Source of the DNA: Leucaena leucocephala
Lineage: Eukaryota > Streptophyta > Magnoliopsida > Fabales > Fabaceae
NCBI GenBank assembly: GCA_037074615.1
Contig: CM073562.1
Location: 11,083,001-11,147,000 of the forward strand
Length of the DNA: 64,000 nucleotides
Direction: 5' to 3'
Below are positions 11,090 through 24,288 of this stretch, one piece after another. The translations under genes were made by a program, and so were the position numbers. The notes beneath the pieces are model-generated. The model was given only the letters and a program-made list of their open reading frames with translations, made no database searches and was not told the origin of the DNA. Position 1 is the stretch's first letter; the number at the start of each line of letters is the position of its first letter.

Positions 11090-14000
11090 CTAATAATAAC
11101 ATTTACCTATATCAATCTATTTCGGGTATCCCATTCCTCACCAAATGTCTATGAGCAACACTCTTCTAGATACATCATAGTAATCCTAATCCACCTACTC
11201 GAACATATGATTTACACATATCAAAAAGCAAGTTAGCCATTTTGGTCAATCTCTCATTTGTTTTCAAGGATCACCTGCAATAGAATTCATTTGGAAATAT
11301 CAATATACTGAGTATCCCTTCCTCACCAAATGTTTACGAGCAACACTCTTCTGGATGCATTACACTAATCCTAATCCACCTATTTGAACATATGATTTAC
11401 ACATCTACTCTATTAGTACAAAATTCATCAACTTTACTATGAAGAATTATCATGCTTCAACTGTTACTTGGTAGGAAATTTTATCACTCATCAAACTATT
11501 TTCTTCTTGCTTTGTTCATGTTATTTCATTTTCTACCTTTTCTAGTCTGATTCATCTGTTTATAATTTATACTCGCCTATTAATTATTTCATGTCATTTT
11601 ATCTTTTTATAAATAAAAGTCTTTTTATCAAGCAAATCATTCATAACTAACCTTGGTAAAAAAAAGTTTAGTTAGTCAATAAAAAACTATCATGGTTATA
11701 AGAAGAACTATAGTTTTAAAAGGATTAGTTATAATAGAAAAAGACAATAATACCCTTTCTAAAACACTATTTTGATTAAAAAGGGTTTAACTAACCATAA
11801 AAGATATTCATGACATAAAAAAGACTTATGACATTATAAAGGTCTATCATGGATATAAAGAGTTTTTACTAAACATCAAATTATATTCATGGTAGAAAAG
11901 AAACAACTGAACAACTCGAAAGTCTTCATGGATAATTAAAAGCTTTCTTCGCAAAATAGCCAATCCATGTTAGAAAACGGATTACTAAATCACATGGATA
12001 ATAAAGTTCAACCATGATTTCACATGCAAAAATATGTTAGAAAAAGACACAAACCATCTAACATGATTAATAAAATACACCCCTGATTGACAATAGTATA
12101 AGATCAAAAATAATAATCCAGTCATCATAAAAAGTTCTCTAAGCATTCAAGTCTTGGAACAACACCAATAGCCTAAAACAAAACCTTTTAAAATGCCCTT
12201 GAACCTCAAGGTCCGGAATGCCACATAAAAGCCCAACAACAACAACTACTCAATAATACTTAAAATTAACCAAAGAAAATCCTCGTTTGGAGACTCAGTC
12301 ACTATAACCAGGTGTGCGACGCAAGTTGGATATGGATGTAGTCGGGACAAAACTTCGATAAATTAGGTGGGCAATAAAAAAAAAATAATTAACCAAGGAA
12401 TTCAACTGTGGATCCACAAAAAGGTCACATGCAACATCCTAAAATCTCTAACCCACTATTGGCACACATATCCAATTCAATTAATTAAAGTATATCAAAA
12501 GTAATAAAGGGAATACAAGATGCGCCCTACAATGACAATATACAAAAATCCATCATATAAGTCTTAAAGAGAGGCATTATAAAGATTAACCATAACCAAT
12601 GCCTTAGAGCTTTCCCTCTTGACCCACACAAGAATTACCACTTGAAAATAGTAATAACCATAGGGTGGAACAAAAGTCTCAGTAACCAACTGTTCATACT
12701 CATCATGCATATCAACATATACTTATGAGGTGTCAAGTGGATCAAATATCATAAATAATCATATTATCAATAATCACCAATATAATCATGCCACAATACA
12801 TATGTAATCCCATAACTATGCTTATCCCATGGGTTAGGGAATGAAATGAGTAGTTAGTATGGCCTACCCCGCACATTAGGGGGCAAATGAATTAATTATC
12901 ATGCATTAATGAAGCCCTTATCATATGATAAGAAGACAACACCACTTTCAAATCCCAAACCACGTTCAACATGCTCAAAGTTCTACAATAACATGTATTA
13001 AATATATTCCATTATAAACTATGTCCATTAAAAATATATGAGTTATCATCATCTCAAGTTACCAAGTATTGTGTTTAAAAAACTATACATGCCACAAGAC
13101 TATTTCACTCCAAAACATTCCCACAACATATCAGAAATATTTCCAATATAATCAAATAAGTGATAATAAGCAAAAATAAATCACAAACATCACATTAACA
13201 TGTATAACAAGTAGAAAGTAGTTACATCTTACCAAAGTAAGGATCAATTACCATAATAAGTTGCCTCATTCTTAACAATCACCAATAACAAACAATCTAC
13301 ACAACCAAATAACCACCACACATTATTCACAACTAATTGAGCAGTTAACAACAACAACTAGAGGCCCTATAACTTTAATTAACACAAAACTCATCAAAAC
13401 CTCAAATAAACCATTCCAATATCCTAATTGTTCAATTAATTCACCAAAGCCCTCAATTAACCTCCAATTACATCAATTCACCAAAAGCCTAAAAACTTCA
13501 CTAGTTAATATATGCATAAGAACAACTACAATTAGAAAATTAAAGCACAAATAAGGGAATTAACAATAATACATGAGAGAATTACACTAATGAAGAAAGG
13601 CCTTTTAGACTACCTCTTTTAGACCAAAAGTTATAGAGACAAAGCGAAAAATGTGATTGGTGGCATTTTTGTGGATATCGACATATGTTTAGATGGATCC
13701 ACCTATATTAAGTGTAGATATAAATGTTTAGACCAGTTACTTTTATGGTTGACGTAGTTTTTCATAAACTTTAGACCGGATTGCTTCACATTTGGTGTAA
13801 CAATCATCTTTAACATCGTTTATGTCTGACAACCAGTCTAGCAATTAGACCAAAAGCCCTATTTTCCTATTTTGTGCCTTTCTCTCCTTGCGCAAAGCAA
13901 ACACCCCTAGATATTCACTCATCTCTACGAACTAGACTCTCTACTTCATCTTCAGCCTTGCCATTGTTCTATTTTAAAACCATTTGGAAACTCCAGTCCT

Positions 14001-14358
14001 TACTTTGTCATGATTCTCCAACCTTTAGGCTTGAATTGACTTGTCTTTGAATCCTACTTTTGTCACCATTCATTTCTTTCTTGCAAAGAAAAGCACAAAT
14101 AATTTTCACTCTTCTTCAATCTTGTAAAGTTTTCATGCTCACTATTTCATCAAAAGGAAACAAATGCTACTGTTTCAATTTCTAGGTGCTTCCCATGTCC
14201 CTATTTTTGTACGTCGAGGTAATTAGATATGTGAGTGATAACTGTCATTTTAATTATTAGACAATAAACTAAGCTAACCAAGTAAAGTAAGGCTAACCTA
14301 GGTCGATTCACAAGAAGCTTAAGTAAATGCTAAAGTTTCTAATTAATCAAATGAGCCA
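11090..14358. repeat. Probable retrotransposon debris, non-coding
   Basis: No ORF of note occurs. The sequence has LTR-like composition and phrases (for example around 12830-12890, GGGTTAGGGAATG) that resemble the long non-coding LTRs of plant gypsy elements, but I cannot define ends or a target duplication. Around 13680-13830 there are GACCAGTTAC and GACCGGATTG motifs resembling the CACTA subterminal repeats to the right, so the left limit of CACTA-1 could be a little further left than annotated. Confidence 0.35.
11109..11405. repeat. Diverged two-copy direct repeat, period ~186 bp
   Basis: The block at 11109-11221 (TATCCCATTCCTCACCAAAT, GAGCAACACTCTTCT, CCTAATCCACCTA, ATGATTTACACA) recurs at 11296-11405 in the same order with about 10-15% differences, separated by ~75 bp of unrelated sequence. 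This is a local duplication inside non-coding debris. Confidence 0.85.
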
Positions 14359-14983
14359 CAATCATTAGTACAAAATATGCTTTTTAAAGCCCTATTTTTA
14401 AACCGGTCCTTGCGGATACAATCTAAAAAAATGACCGATAGTATTTTTGTAAATAAAATGAAATAGTTACACCAGATTAACACGTCACCAGTGTAAAATA
14501 TAATTACTACGCCGGATACTAATATCAATAGGTGTAGATTAGTTGTATCATATTTTGACTCTTCAGTTCTTATCTATGCTTTCCCGCTTCTTTTCTTTTA
14601 CTTCTTCAGACCTTGCGGAGAAGCTTTTAGAATAAATGAGATATGGTATTTTTGTAAATAAAATGAAATATTTACACATGATTTACATTGAATCGGTGTA
14701 AAAGATATATAACCGGTGTTAAATATACTTTCTATTATGACTCTTTAGTTTCCTGTCTATATTTTTCCGCTTCTTTTCTCTGTACCTTCTCAGGCCGTTC
14801 ATTTCATTTCTTTGGTTCCCAATATTTATACTCATTATGATAGAAGGCTAATTGCATTCTTCGATATTCTTTTTTGAAACTGTTCTTATTCCTCAACCAT
14901 ATGTATATCATTCCTATGATGAATACTTTTGTCTCATCACTTTATCTCTGTTTTATTTTATTTTCTTCTATCTGAATGATCCA

Positions 14984-15313
14984 ATGGGTTCTTCCTCATG
15001 CACACCTCCTTCGCCACCACACAAAAGAAACAGAGACAATTTTGAAGACAAACATCATGACCCTCACCCTGTAGTTCCTTCTCCTCCTCCCCTAGTTGTC
15101 ACTCTGATGGAGCGCGTTGAGGAACTGATCATGCGCTTCAATGCTCTAGAGGACTCAACGGAATAATTGTCTTAGAAAGTTACTAGACTGAAAGACAGTT
15201 ATAGAGCTTTCCACTTAGAATTTCACAGCCATCAATAGCATGATAGCTTCTATCATCCTGTTGATCCTACCAATTCTGATGAATCCTAGACTTCCGAATC
15301 TGATGAGGAGTGA
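14984..15313 (+). pseudogene. Small Pro/Ser-rich ORF remnant in the CACTA-1 left arm
   Basis: An ATG at 14984 opens a frame that starts MGSSSCTPPSPPHKR, has a Pro-rich middle, then a likely helical stretch (MERVEELIMRFNALED). It is broken by several TAA/TAG stops and ends in an acidic SES-DEE tail. All the in-frame stops sit where CAA or CAG would fit a Gln, so cytosine decay is the simple explanation. I do not recognise the family. It may be a third ORF of this CACTA lineage or a captured fragment. Confidence 0.35.
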
Positions 15314-16029
15314 AAGCCTGTAACTTTATCTAATACCCCTCCTATTTTATTTTTTGTACTTAATGACAAAAGGAGAGAATATATTATATATTCTGATAGA
15401 TATTGTGTTTGGAAATTTTATACTTTTGATGTAAAGTTATTAGTAAAGCTGAATGAATGAAGTTTATTGTTCTTTGAATGAATGAAGCTTCTTGTTATGA
15501 TGACATGTTGTTCTTTTATTTTCCAAAACAAATGCAACAGCTTAAAACTAGACATATCAATGTCAGGTGTAGAATATAATGACTGCTTTAGAACAAGTTA
15601 TTTCTTCACTAATCCTCCACTTCATCTGCTGTAGAGTTGTTGAATTTATATTATTTTACACTAGTGTAAAAGTGACCGGTGTAGAATATATTGTCAGGTT
15701 TATAAAAGTTATTTCTACGCCGGTGTTATATTTTATTCGGTGTAGATTTGCTTATAAATACCCTTTAATTTAATCAAAAGCCCCCTTCGCTCCTCTTATA
15801 TGTCATTTTCACTTGTTCATGCATTTAAATCTTCTCGACCCTTTATAGCCGATGAGTTTTGTTTTGAACCACTTATCTCGAGATTTGAAGATTTATGCAC
15901 TACTGGTAGTACCTTTTGCTGTTATTTATGCTGGATTCATTACTGTCATTTACTTCTTTTATTTGATTCATTGCTGTAAGCTAGGTTTTCTTGTTTTCTA
16001 TTTTCCTTATTTTTTAGTCTTCCATAAAT

Positions 16030-18014
16030 ATGGATCGTAGTTGGATAAATGCTAAATGAATAAGTGTTGTGTATGCTGAGGGGGTGAAAGAGTTTTTGGA
16101 TTTTGCTAAACAGAATAGTGATGATGACAATGGAAGGTTTTATTGTCCTTGTGTGAGTTGTTTAAATGAGAGAAAATAAAGTCCTGTAGATATGTACACT
16201 CATCTAATTTGTGAGGGGTTCTGCAAGAGTTACATAGTATGGGTATGGCATGGTAAAAATGTGGAAAGGTCTAGTGTATCTGAACAGTTGGAATAGACCT
16301 TTAATGATGACATGGATACTGATGATCGGGTAGAGGATATGATTCGTAATATTGGAGATGATACTTTTATGCAGTCACATGGATATGGTATTATGTGCAA
16401 TGATGCGAAAAAACTTCTATACCCAGGGTGTAGAAAATACAACTTGTTGAATGCGGTGTTGAGATTGGTAATGTAAACCACCAAAAGGGTGTTGAAGGCG
16501 TGGATGTTTTTGATGCTATTAAGAAGGAGATATTCAATATGCAGGCTATAATCTTTTGTACAATTAATGACTTTCCTACATACAAAAATTTATCAGGATA
16601 TAGTGTTAAGGACCATAAAGCATGTCCTATTTGTGAGGAAGGGACTTGCTACTATTAACTTCGTCATGGAAGAAAGATAGTCTACCTAGGTTATAGGAGA
16701 AAAGAAGTATTTGTGAATGTTTACATGAAATCAAAGTTCCTTCTAGGTACTCATCTAATCTTAAGAAGATTGTGTCGATAAAAGATTTAAAATTAGTAGG
16801 CCAAAAGTCTCATGATTGCCATGTCTTGATGCAATAATTACTCCCAGTAGGTGTTCAAGGAATCCTTCAAGATGATTTGAGACACATTGTAACCCGACTT
16901 TGCTTCTTCTTTAATGCTACATGTGGCAAAGTCTTTGAGACTGAAATATTGGATGAATTGGAGCACGAGAGTTATGTTATTTTGTGCCAACTTGAAAAAC
17001 TATTTCTTTCAAGCTTTTTTGACATTATGGTATACCTCATCGTTCATCTAGTACGAGAGATAAAACTGTGTGGCCCTGTATACTTATGATAGATGTACCC
17101 ATTTGAAAGATACATGAAAATCCTTAAAGGGTACATGAAGAATCCAAATTGGCCTGAGGCATCCATTGTTGAAAAATGCTTCTGAAGAAGCTATGGATTT
17201 TTGTCAACACTACATGTCTAAAGTATGACTTACCAATCTCACTAAACCCCTTGCCAAATAGGGGTCAACGTGGAATGTCAATGAAGAGTGTTGATCATAA
17301 TAAACTGCAGTAAATACACTTGCACATCTTAAATAACATTGATAAAGTTCAAAACTATATAGCTGATCATAAAGAGCTTGTCCAAAAACAAAATAATAGA
17401 ATGACAGAGCAAATGTTGATTAGGGAACACAACAAATCTTTTGCACATTGGTTCAAACAGAAGGTTAAAATGATGATTGTGTATCGATTCAGTTAGATGG
17501 TTGGCATATGGTCCTGAATTTAATGTGATATGTTAGAATTCATTTGACATCAATGGGTATTTCTTTTATACTAAGTCCCTTGATGATAAAAGAAATGTGC
17601 AGAATAATAGTGTTATGTTAGTGGCTGAAGTTATGCACTTCTCTATTTTAAAAGACAACAATCCTAAATTAGCATACATCCCTTATTATGGCATCGTTGA
17701 GATTTTGGAGTTAGACTACACCAAATTCACAGTTCCCGTGTTCAAATACAAATGGGGTAATGTAAACAAAGGTGTTATGGTGGATTGGTTAGGATTTATA
17801 CTAGTTGATTTGAATAGTATAAGTTTTGGGAATGAGCCTTTCATTATAGCAGACCAAGCAAAGCAAGTTCTATATCACTAATCCAGCAAATAAAAGATGG
17901 TATGTCGCTCTCCAAGAAAAAAGGGTTATTGACGATGATGATTCAATTTGTGAAACCCCTTCATTTTCAGTAGGTTTACCAAAATTGAATGAAGAAAAAG
18001 TGGATTCTAATTGA
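16030..18014 (+). pseudogene. TNP2-type CACTA transposase pseudogene (CACTA-1)
   Basis: The frame begins MDRSWINA at 16030, the signature start of the transposase-associated domain, followed by the FYCPCVSC zinc-like motif. It then reads LLYPGC and jumps within a few codons to a late transposase_21 segment (FCTINDFPTYKNLSGYS, then HKACPICE at about 16490-16640). The middle of the catalytic domain is therefore deleted. A DUF4218 domain follows at about 16880-17200 (SSFFDIMVYLIVHLVREIKL) and a DUF4216 domain at about 17600-18010 (LDYTKFTVPVFKYKWGN). Stops and frameshifts occur throughout; at 17087-17092 two adjacent stops (TGA TAG) replace the usual Arg-Trp after GPVYL, both by single transitions. 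It cannot encode an active transposase. Confidence 0.9.
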
Positions 18015-18239
18015 TTTGTATGTTATTGCTATATTGTTTTGATGCAATAATAGCATAAGGATATTATTCTGATTGCATATATTATTTTGTTGTAACTTAC
18101 AAGTGATGGGTTAATAAAGGATTGTTCTAAAAAAATAACTCCAATATTTAAACCGGTTGTACATGTTAACCGGCATAAAAAGTGATCTAAAAACTTTTTT
18201 ACACCAGTTGTACATGTTATTGAGTGTAGAAATTATTTT

Positions 18240-18362
18240 GAAATGACTAATATTTTGAATTTCAAAATATTAGTCATTTCATACTCAAAATCGGATTTAA
18301 ATGTTAATCGGTTTCAAAATATTAGTCATTTCATACTCAAAATTGGATTTAAATGTTAATTG
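18240..18362. repeat. Perfect 19-bp palindrome followed by a 52-bp duplication
   Basis: Bases 18240-18280 are a perfect inverted repeat of 19-bp arms (GAAATGACTAATATTTTGA) with a 3-base centre. The right arm plus its downstream ~33 bases is then repeated directly from about 18314 with two or three differences. The repeated unit contains ATGTTAATCGGT, similar to the subterminal motifs of CACTA-1. The array lies between the two ORFs of the transposon. Confidence 0.9.
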
Positions 18363-21300
18363 GTGTAAAAAGTCTTAAATGAAAATATTTTATCGAAACC
18401 CACCCTTTGGCGCATCTCTTCTTTTCTCATTTCTTAGGTTGTATGCAGTCTTAGTTTTTATATCGTCTATCATTACACCAGTCGTCGTGCTCTGTGGTTT
18501 TTGTCTTTCTTCGTTATAGTTAGTCGTTCTTCTATGTTATCACTCTCGTTGTGCTTACGTGCTTCGCCTTTTACGTGTTCGTTTAATCTAGGTTTTGTAG
18601 TTTTCTGTGATAAATGCTTGTACTTCTTTCCTTCGATAAATGCTTGCTATTCTTTCGCTATGGTCAATCGTTATTCTCTATTTACCATGTTTATTTTTGT
18701 TATTGTATATATAGAAATATGGGGGTAATGGTAATTAGAATGACGCTACCAATGCTCTAAGCTACTCTAAGCAAAAGAAGGGCAGAAGTGTGACACAATT
18801 AAAAGACATTTTGAAAGATAGGATGGAAGGGAAATTACTACCGATTGAGTTTGACACACGTTGGATCCCAATTGGTGAACCTAGGATAAAGTACATGAGT
18901 TATGTCAGCATCCTAGCACTCAACAAGACTAACATCGCCATACAGACTTGGGATGTTGTTGATAATCTTGTGAAGAATCAAATTTGGGACTCTATCCAGG
19001 TATAAGAATTGCCTATTGTATATTGTATGCAGACCAATACCGAAAAATATAACTATTTGTTGATAACTCTGCTTCCAATGGAAATTATTGTAGCTTACTT
19101 ACAATGTTCCCAACAATGAAGTCTTGAAGAAGAAGACGTTATTTTATTGCTTTGAGCGTTGGAGGACCTTCAAGACACGACTAGCTTGTCAATATGTGCA
19201 TGGATGGGACAAAGATGGTTAGCTTCATCCTTCTCAATGCAGCAAATATTAATTCATTGATGAAGCTACTCGGGAAGAATTTGTTAGGCTTCAGACTACT
19301 ATAAAAGCTATGGTGAGTTCATATGTTGTAAAAAATGAATCTTGTATTTCCCATTGAACACGCTCATCCTTTTGTATATATTGGGGATTAACTACTTCCA
19401 GTCTTCTAAGAAAAAAGAGCAAAAGCCATTGAACACGCTCTCAAGAATGATAGCTCCCACACAATGTCTCAAGGGGGTTACGCGAAGGATGAAAGAGACT
19501 TGTTGGGGGCCTAGAGGAAGAGGCTAGAAGAGGCTACTGAGATTGATCCTAGTGTTACTCTTGCTCCCCTATCTCCAATACGTCACAAACATAAGTGGTT
19601 GCACGCTCACAAAAAAAGGAGCGGATCATTTACAAGCGATCATGCTCGCATGATTGCGGAAAAAATGATAAGTACTACTTGTATTATTTTGTTTTAGTAG
19701 ACTAATTATATTTTTTTCTTATGTTTGCTCTTTTTATGTTATAGGTTGATCTTAAACAACAAGAAGCCCATGGCTCCTTCAATTTAGATGGTAAGAATGA
19801 CATCTTGACTGTTGCCACGATAAACAAGAGCATGGGGTCGTGTCAGGGGAGTTGGAGGAGGTGTAGGTATAAGAGATTTTTTTGGAGCATCTCCACAATA
19901 TTCCCATACGTCCTTAGGGCAGAGCTGGAATCATTGTTATCCATCGTGTGGGAAGATGCTAAGGCAGAGGCTTGGACAGAGGCTAGGGTACAGACAGAAG
20001 CTTTAATTTAAGAATAATTACAAGAGGAGTTAGCAAAGATTAAGGAAAAATGTTGTCCATGTTGACATCAAGGCAACAAGAGCTAAGTGCCACCCAAATG
20101 CTCTCACATGAAGCCCTTCTTTACATTAAAGGGAGTTGTTGCATGGCCAAAAAGGTGTTAGAGGATGCTGAACCTTGTGATCTATATGTGGATGATCCTA
20201 TAAAAAGGTTAGTGGCATATGGTTCTATCCATATCTTAGGTAAAACTTCTTACCACATCCAAATTTAGGACGATCAATTAAGGGTAGCAGTTGAAGACGT
20301 GATATTTGAAGATGCTCTTGTCCCAGTTTCAATTGATGAGGTGTGTCATATCCTAAATTTTTCCTATCTGTATAATACTGATAGTGGAAAGAGGTTTGGA
20401 AAGGATTATGATGATGATCATAAGAAATAATAAAGGTTAAATGAGTCTTGAAAGAAGAGAAGGACCTAAACGAAAATTAGAAAAGGTTGGAGGCCAAAAG
20501 TGAAAGTAGAAACAAAAGTTGGGCCAAAAGTGATCATTACCAAAAGTTTAGGGACTTAAATGTAATTAAACAAAAAGTCAGGGACCTAAATGTAATTATG
20601 AGAAAGTTGAACTGAAAAAGGCTAAAAAATTCCCAGAATAAGATTAGACCTAAATTTTTTTAGTAGATAGACAAAATTATTTCGGTCAGTTTAACACAAC
20701 ATAGAATTTTAATTTTAGGTCCCGATTAATTGATATAAATTTGTGAAGTCAGGAAGAATTATTACAGTATTTTTTGGACCTCAGAATCAGATGAAACCTT
20801 ACAGTAAATTCTAATGATTAATATAAGAATTTATAAAATTGATACAGTCAGAAAAGGAATCTTGTAGAATTCTTACCGGAATTAACAGTGGAATAAAATA
20901 GCCGATAAATACGGTCAGGAGAGCTTCCTTGGGAATTATGCCATAAAGGTAATGAACTAATACTAAGGCCTAAATGGCATCCCAAGAGGCCCAATAAGGT
21001 GGTGAGCCAGTTAAGTGGGCCAGAGTTTAGAGCAACCCAAAAAAAGTGTGAAATTACGAAAATGTCCCTAAGTGGCCAAATTGTACTAATGATGGATAGA
21101 GGATATTTTGGTCATTCTGGACAGGCAAAACACATGCAAGATAATATAAATATGATTAGTTAGAGCCAGTATATACCCTAATATTGTATAAAGAGGTGTG
21201 AAATGACAATTATGCCCTCAGGATTAATATAGTGCAAGACAGTAAACTAAGGGCATTTCAGTCATTTGCCAAGGGATCTATAATTAAGTACTGACCCAGT

Positions 21301-21623
21301 ACAAGAATTTCAATAGTAGAAAGAATCCATATATTGGATTTAAGGTCAGAGAGCATATTGTGAAATCTCAGAAAAATTAGATTTATAAAAGAGTTTGGTT
21401 TTTGGGGAATCGGACTGAGCCGGTACCGGATTGGATTGGAATTTTTCCAGAAGCTTCCCCCATTGGAATTTTTCCACCTAGCTCTATGAAGTGTCCCTTG
21501 ATGATGTCATGGATGATGTCATAATTCTCCTTTTTGAAAAAGTTAAATCCAAGATTAAATGTGATCCATTAGATCAAATAGTATACAAAGTAATCTTGGC
21601 CATTGATTTTTCATGAGATTTTT

Positions 21624-21630
21624 TATAAAT
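21624..21630 (+). promoter_or_regulatory. Conserved TATA box of LTR family A
   Basis: TATAAAT followed by ACCCCCTCAA is conserved in the inverted copy at about 36970-36985 (TATTTATAGCC on the plus strand). Its central position in a ~3.2-kb LTR is consistent with a U3/R boundary. Confidence 0.5.
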
Positions 21631-22529
21631 ACCCCCTCAAATCTGAAGCCAAACTGTGAGCACAAGAATCTTTGGGAAACTCTTGTAAAATGAAAACTCA
21701 AGCCAAGATAAAGAAAATTTAAGGTACCAAAGTTCAAGCAAGCTAGAGATTAAAGGTAAGCAATCTATCCTAACTTATTTTCTTTTGATTTGGGAGCTTG
21801 AACTTAGGGTTTTTTTGGGAGAAAGTTGAGTTTTCTCTAAGATTTTGTGCTGTTAAAAAATGTTAAGATGAAAGGAGAAAGAAGAAATTAAAGTTATAAT
21901 TATATGATTGGAGCTTAAACAAACTAGTTAAGTGATTGGTTGTTGAATCAAGTTGATATTCTTGACTTTGCCATAGTTGAACCATTTCAATTTTCACTAT
22001 TCATGATAGAAAGAAATGGAATTTCAATGATTTAAGGCTTTCATTGAATTTATATGATGATTTTGTGTAGGATTGGATAGGTTTTGAACCTTGAAAACAT
22101 TGGAATTCCAAGTTATAATTTTTGAGATTCTTCTCTGTTACTGTTCACTTGCATGAACAGTGATTGAAATTTTATGATTTTGATGCTTCCAGTGATTTTA
22201 AAATGAAAGTTATGTGGGATAAAGTGGAGAAACAAGTACGGAAAGCATTAGAATCAAAATGAGAATTTTTGAAAGAAATGAGAGTGTTATGTAATTCTAT
22301 ACAGAACAGTGTATAGGAGATAGAATTTCATGATTCTAAGCTTATAAATAGATTCAAAAGATGAAATTGTGTAGGGTAAAGTTAAGACATCAATTGGTTC
22401 AAAGGCCAAGTTGATTAGGGAAGACTAGAGAAAGTTATGTTAGTAAAGAGTTAAGAATTTATCAAGGTTAGTCTTGAACATTGTTGGAGTTCTTGATCCT
22501 AATGAATTATGTGATGAATATGAATGTGT

Positions 22530-24288
22530 TGTTGGAAATTGTGCCCTAGGGGCCAATCATTGTCTTATGAATATTATTGATTTATGAATTTATTAATTAT
22601 GTTATCATATTATTTGCATGTTTACTGTGATGACCATCCTTGGATAACTCGTGATCTTATCCTAAATGTCCCTGGTCGGTCATCTATATAGGAGCAGAGA
22701 TGAAATAAGACCAGTATGACTTTGAAGATATATAGAGATATAAATCAAAGTCATAGGCACATGTAAGAGTACAAGGTGTTGGACTGACCTGCTATGAGAG
22801 AGCTGCATGGGTTACGTCATAAGCTTCTCTCATATACAAACCATGTTACTATACCCTTTGACCTGATATCATCATGGATTTCTACATGACAAACGCTCAT
22901 CTTTGACCTAGTCAACAGTCACTTTTGACCGAGTGATCATAAAGACTATGTTCGGGCTTAGTGGTTTTTCATGCAGAGGAATGTGAATGGTCAAGATGGA
23001 ATTTGTCCCTCACATTCGTAGAGAGATATTACTGGGCCCTTCGATGAGTGAGTCTGAGAAATGTATGGCCATACTGTAATGGAAAGGTAGTTCTATTTCT
23101 ATAGTCAGACTACTCAGGGATCGAGAAAGTAACAGTCAGGAATAGGAGGATGACATTATCCATGCCTCATCCATGACAAAAATATCGTGTGACAGAAGGG
23201 ACATGATATGGTTGTATAAAAGGTTATATCGTTTAATAATCCTCATATGATTTGGGTAGTCGTTATGTCTTGCTAGAGACCGCTTGCGACTTATAGGCCA
23301 GTATAGCAAATGGTCCACTGCCAACTTCATATGGGCCTACAGGGTTACACACAAAATAGCCCAACACGAGTTATGATGTCCAGATTTATTGAATCTAAGA
23401 CATATCCAGATTCAATGAATGATCCAGGGTGGATGTATATATTCGTATATATATAAATTCGTATATATACATTATATATAAGAGATATATGAGATTTAAT
23501 TTATAAGTATAAATTAAATATCTATCACTTTTGAATTTAAAATTCAAATTGATAGGATATCTCATATAAGAGATATTTATAAGATTTAATTTATGAGGAT
23601 AAATTAAATCTCTATCACGTTTGAATTTAAAATTCAAATTGATATGATATCTCAAATTTGATTTATGAGAATAAATAAAATATAGTTCAGTCTTATCTTT
23701 ATTTTAAGCTAAATAAATAGGTGAATTAAATCTGTGGGACAGATTTAATATAAATATTATTTATTTAATTAGTTTCTTATCAAATTATACAATATATGAT
23801 ATTGTATTAATTTCAGAATTAATATAAGATTAACTCCAAAATTCAATTCGGTAGAGAAAAACACATAGCATCCTATATATCTGATTTTAGGAGCTACGTT
23901 TTGAAAATACATAGAACACAGAAAGGCCAAAGGGAAATCTGCAAAAGGTTTGCAGATAAGAAACTGTCAAAATAGAGACGGAGAGGACAAATTCTTGAGA
24001 AAGCCTTGGAAGGACAAGAGACGCTAGCACGTCGTTCGTGGTTGGAACGTTGTTCGTGTGGATACCAGTAGAGGAAGTCGACCTGAGTCATCGACCTCTT
24101 GCAATCGGAAAGGGAGCACGAACCACAGAGAGAAGCTGTGAACGTCGTGACTAGAAGCTGTGGAAGTCGCTGAGGAACACTGAGGGTAATGCTTCTTCCC
24201 ACTTGACTTAAACATATACGGTAGATCCTGGCAAGGAATGGAAAAATTTTTAAGTTAATTTCTGTTGCGTGTCTTCCAATTCCTTACA
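22530..24288 (+). mobile_element. Solo LTR, family B copy 1, nested in family A copy 1
   Basis: It starts TGTTGGAAATTGTGCCCTAG and ends CTTCCAATTCCTTACA. Both termini match, in reverse, those of the clean copy at 45089-46975. The flanks TGTGT (22525-22529) and TGTTT (24289-24293) agree at four of five bases. The body is non-coding and includes two diverged ~90-bp repeats with GATAGGATATCTCA. The CCCTAGGGGCCAATCATTG start resembles common plant copia LTRs. It is the youngest layer of a three-level nest. Confidence 0.85.

Noticed and set aside
19342..20011. Short separate genes in the second half of CACTA-1
   Set aside because: They are fragments of the broken second ORF of the transposon, not independent genes.
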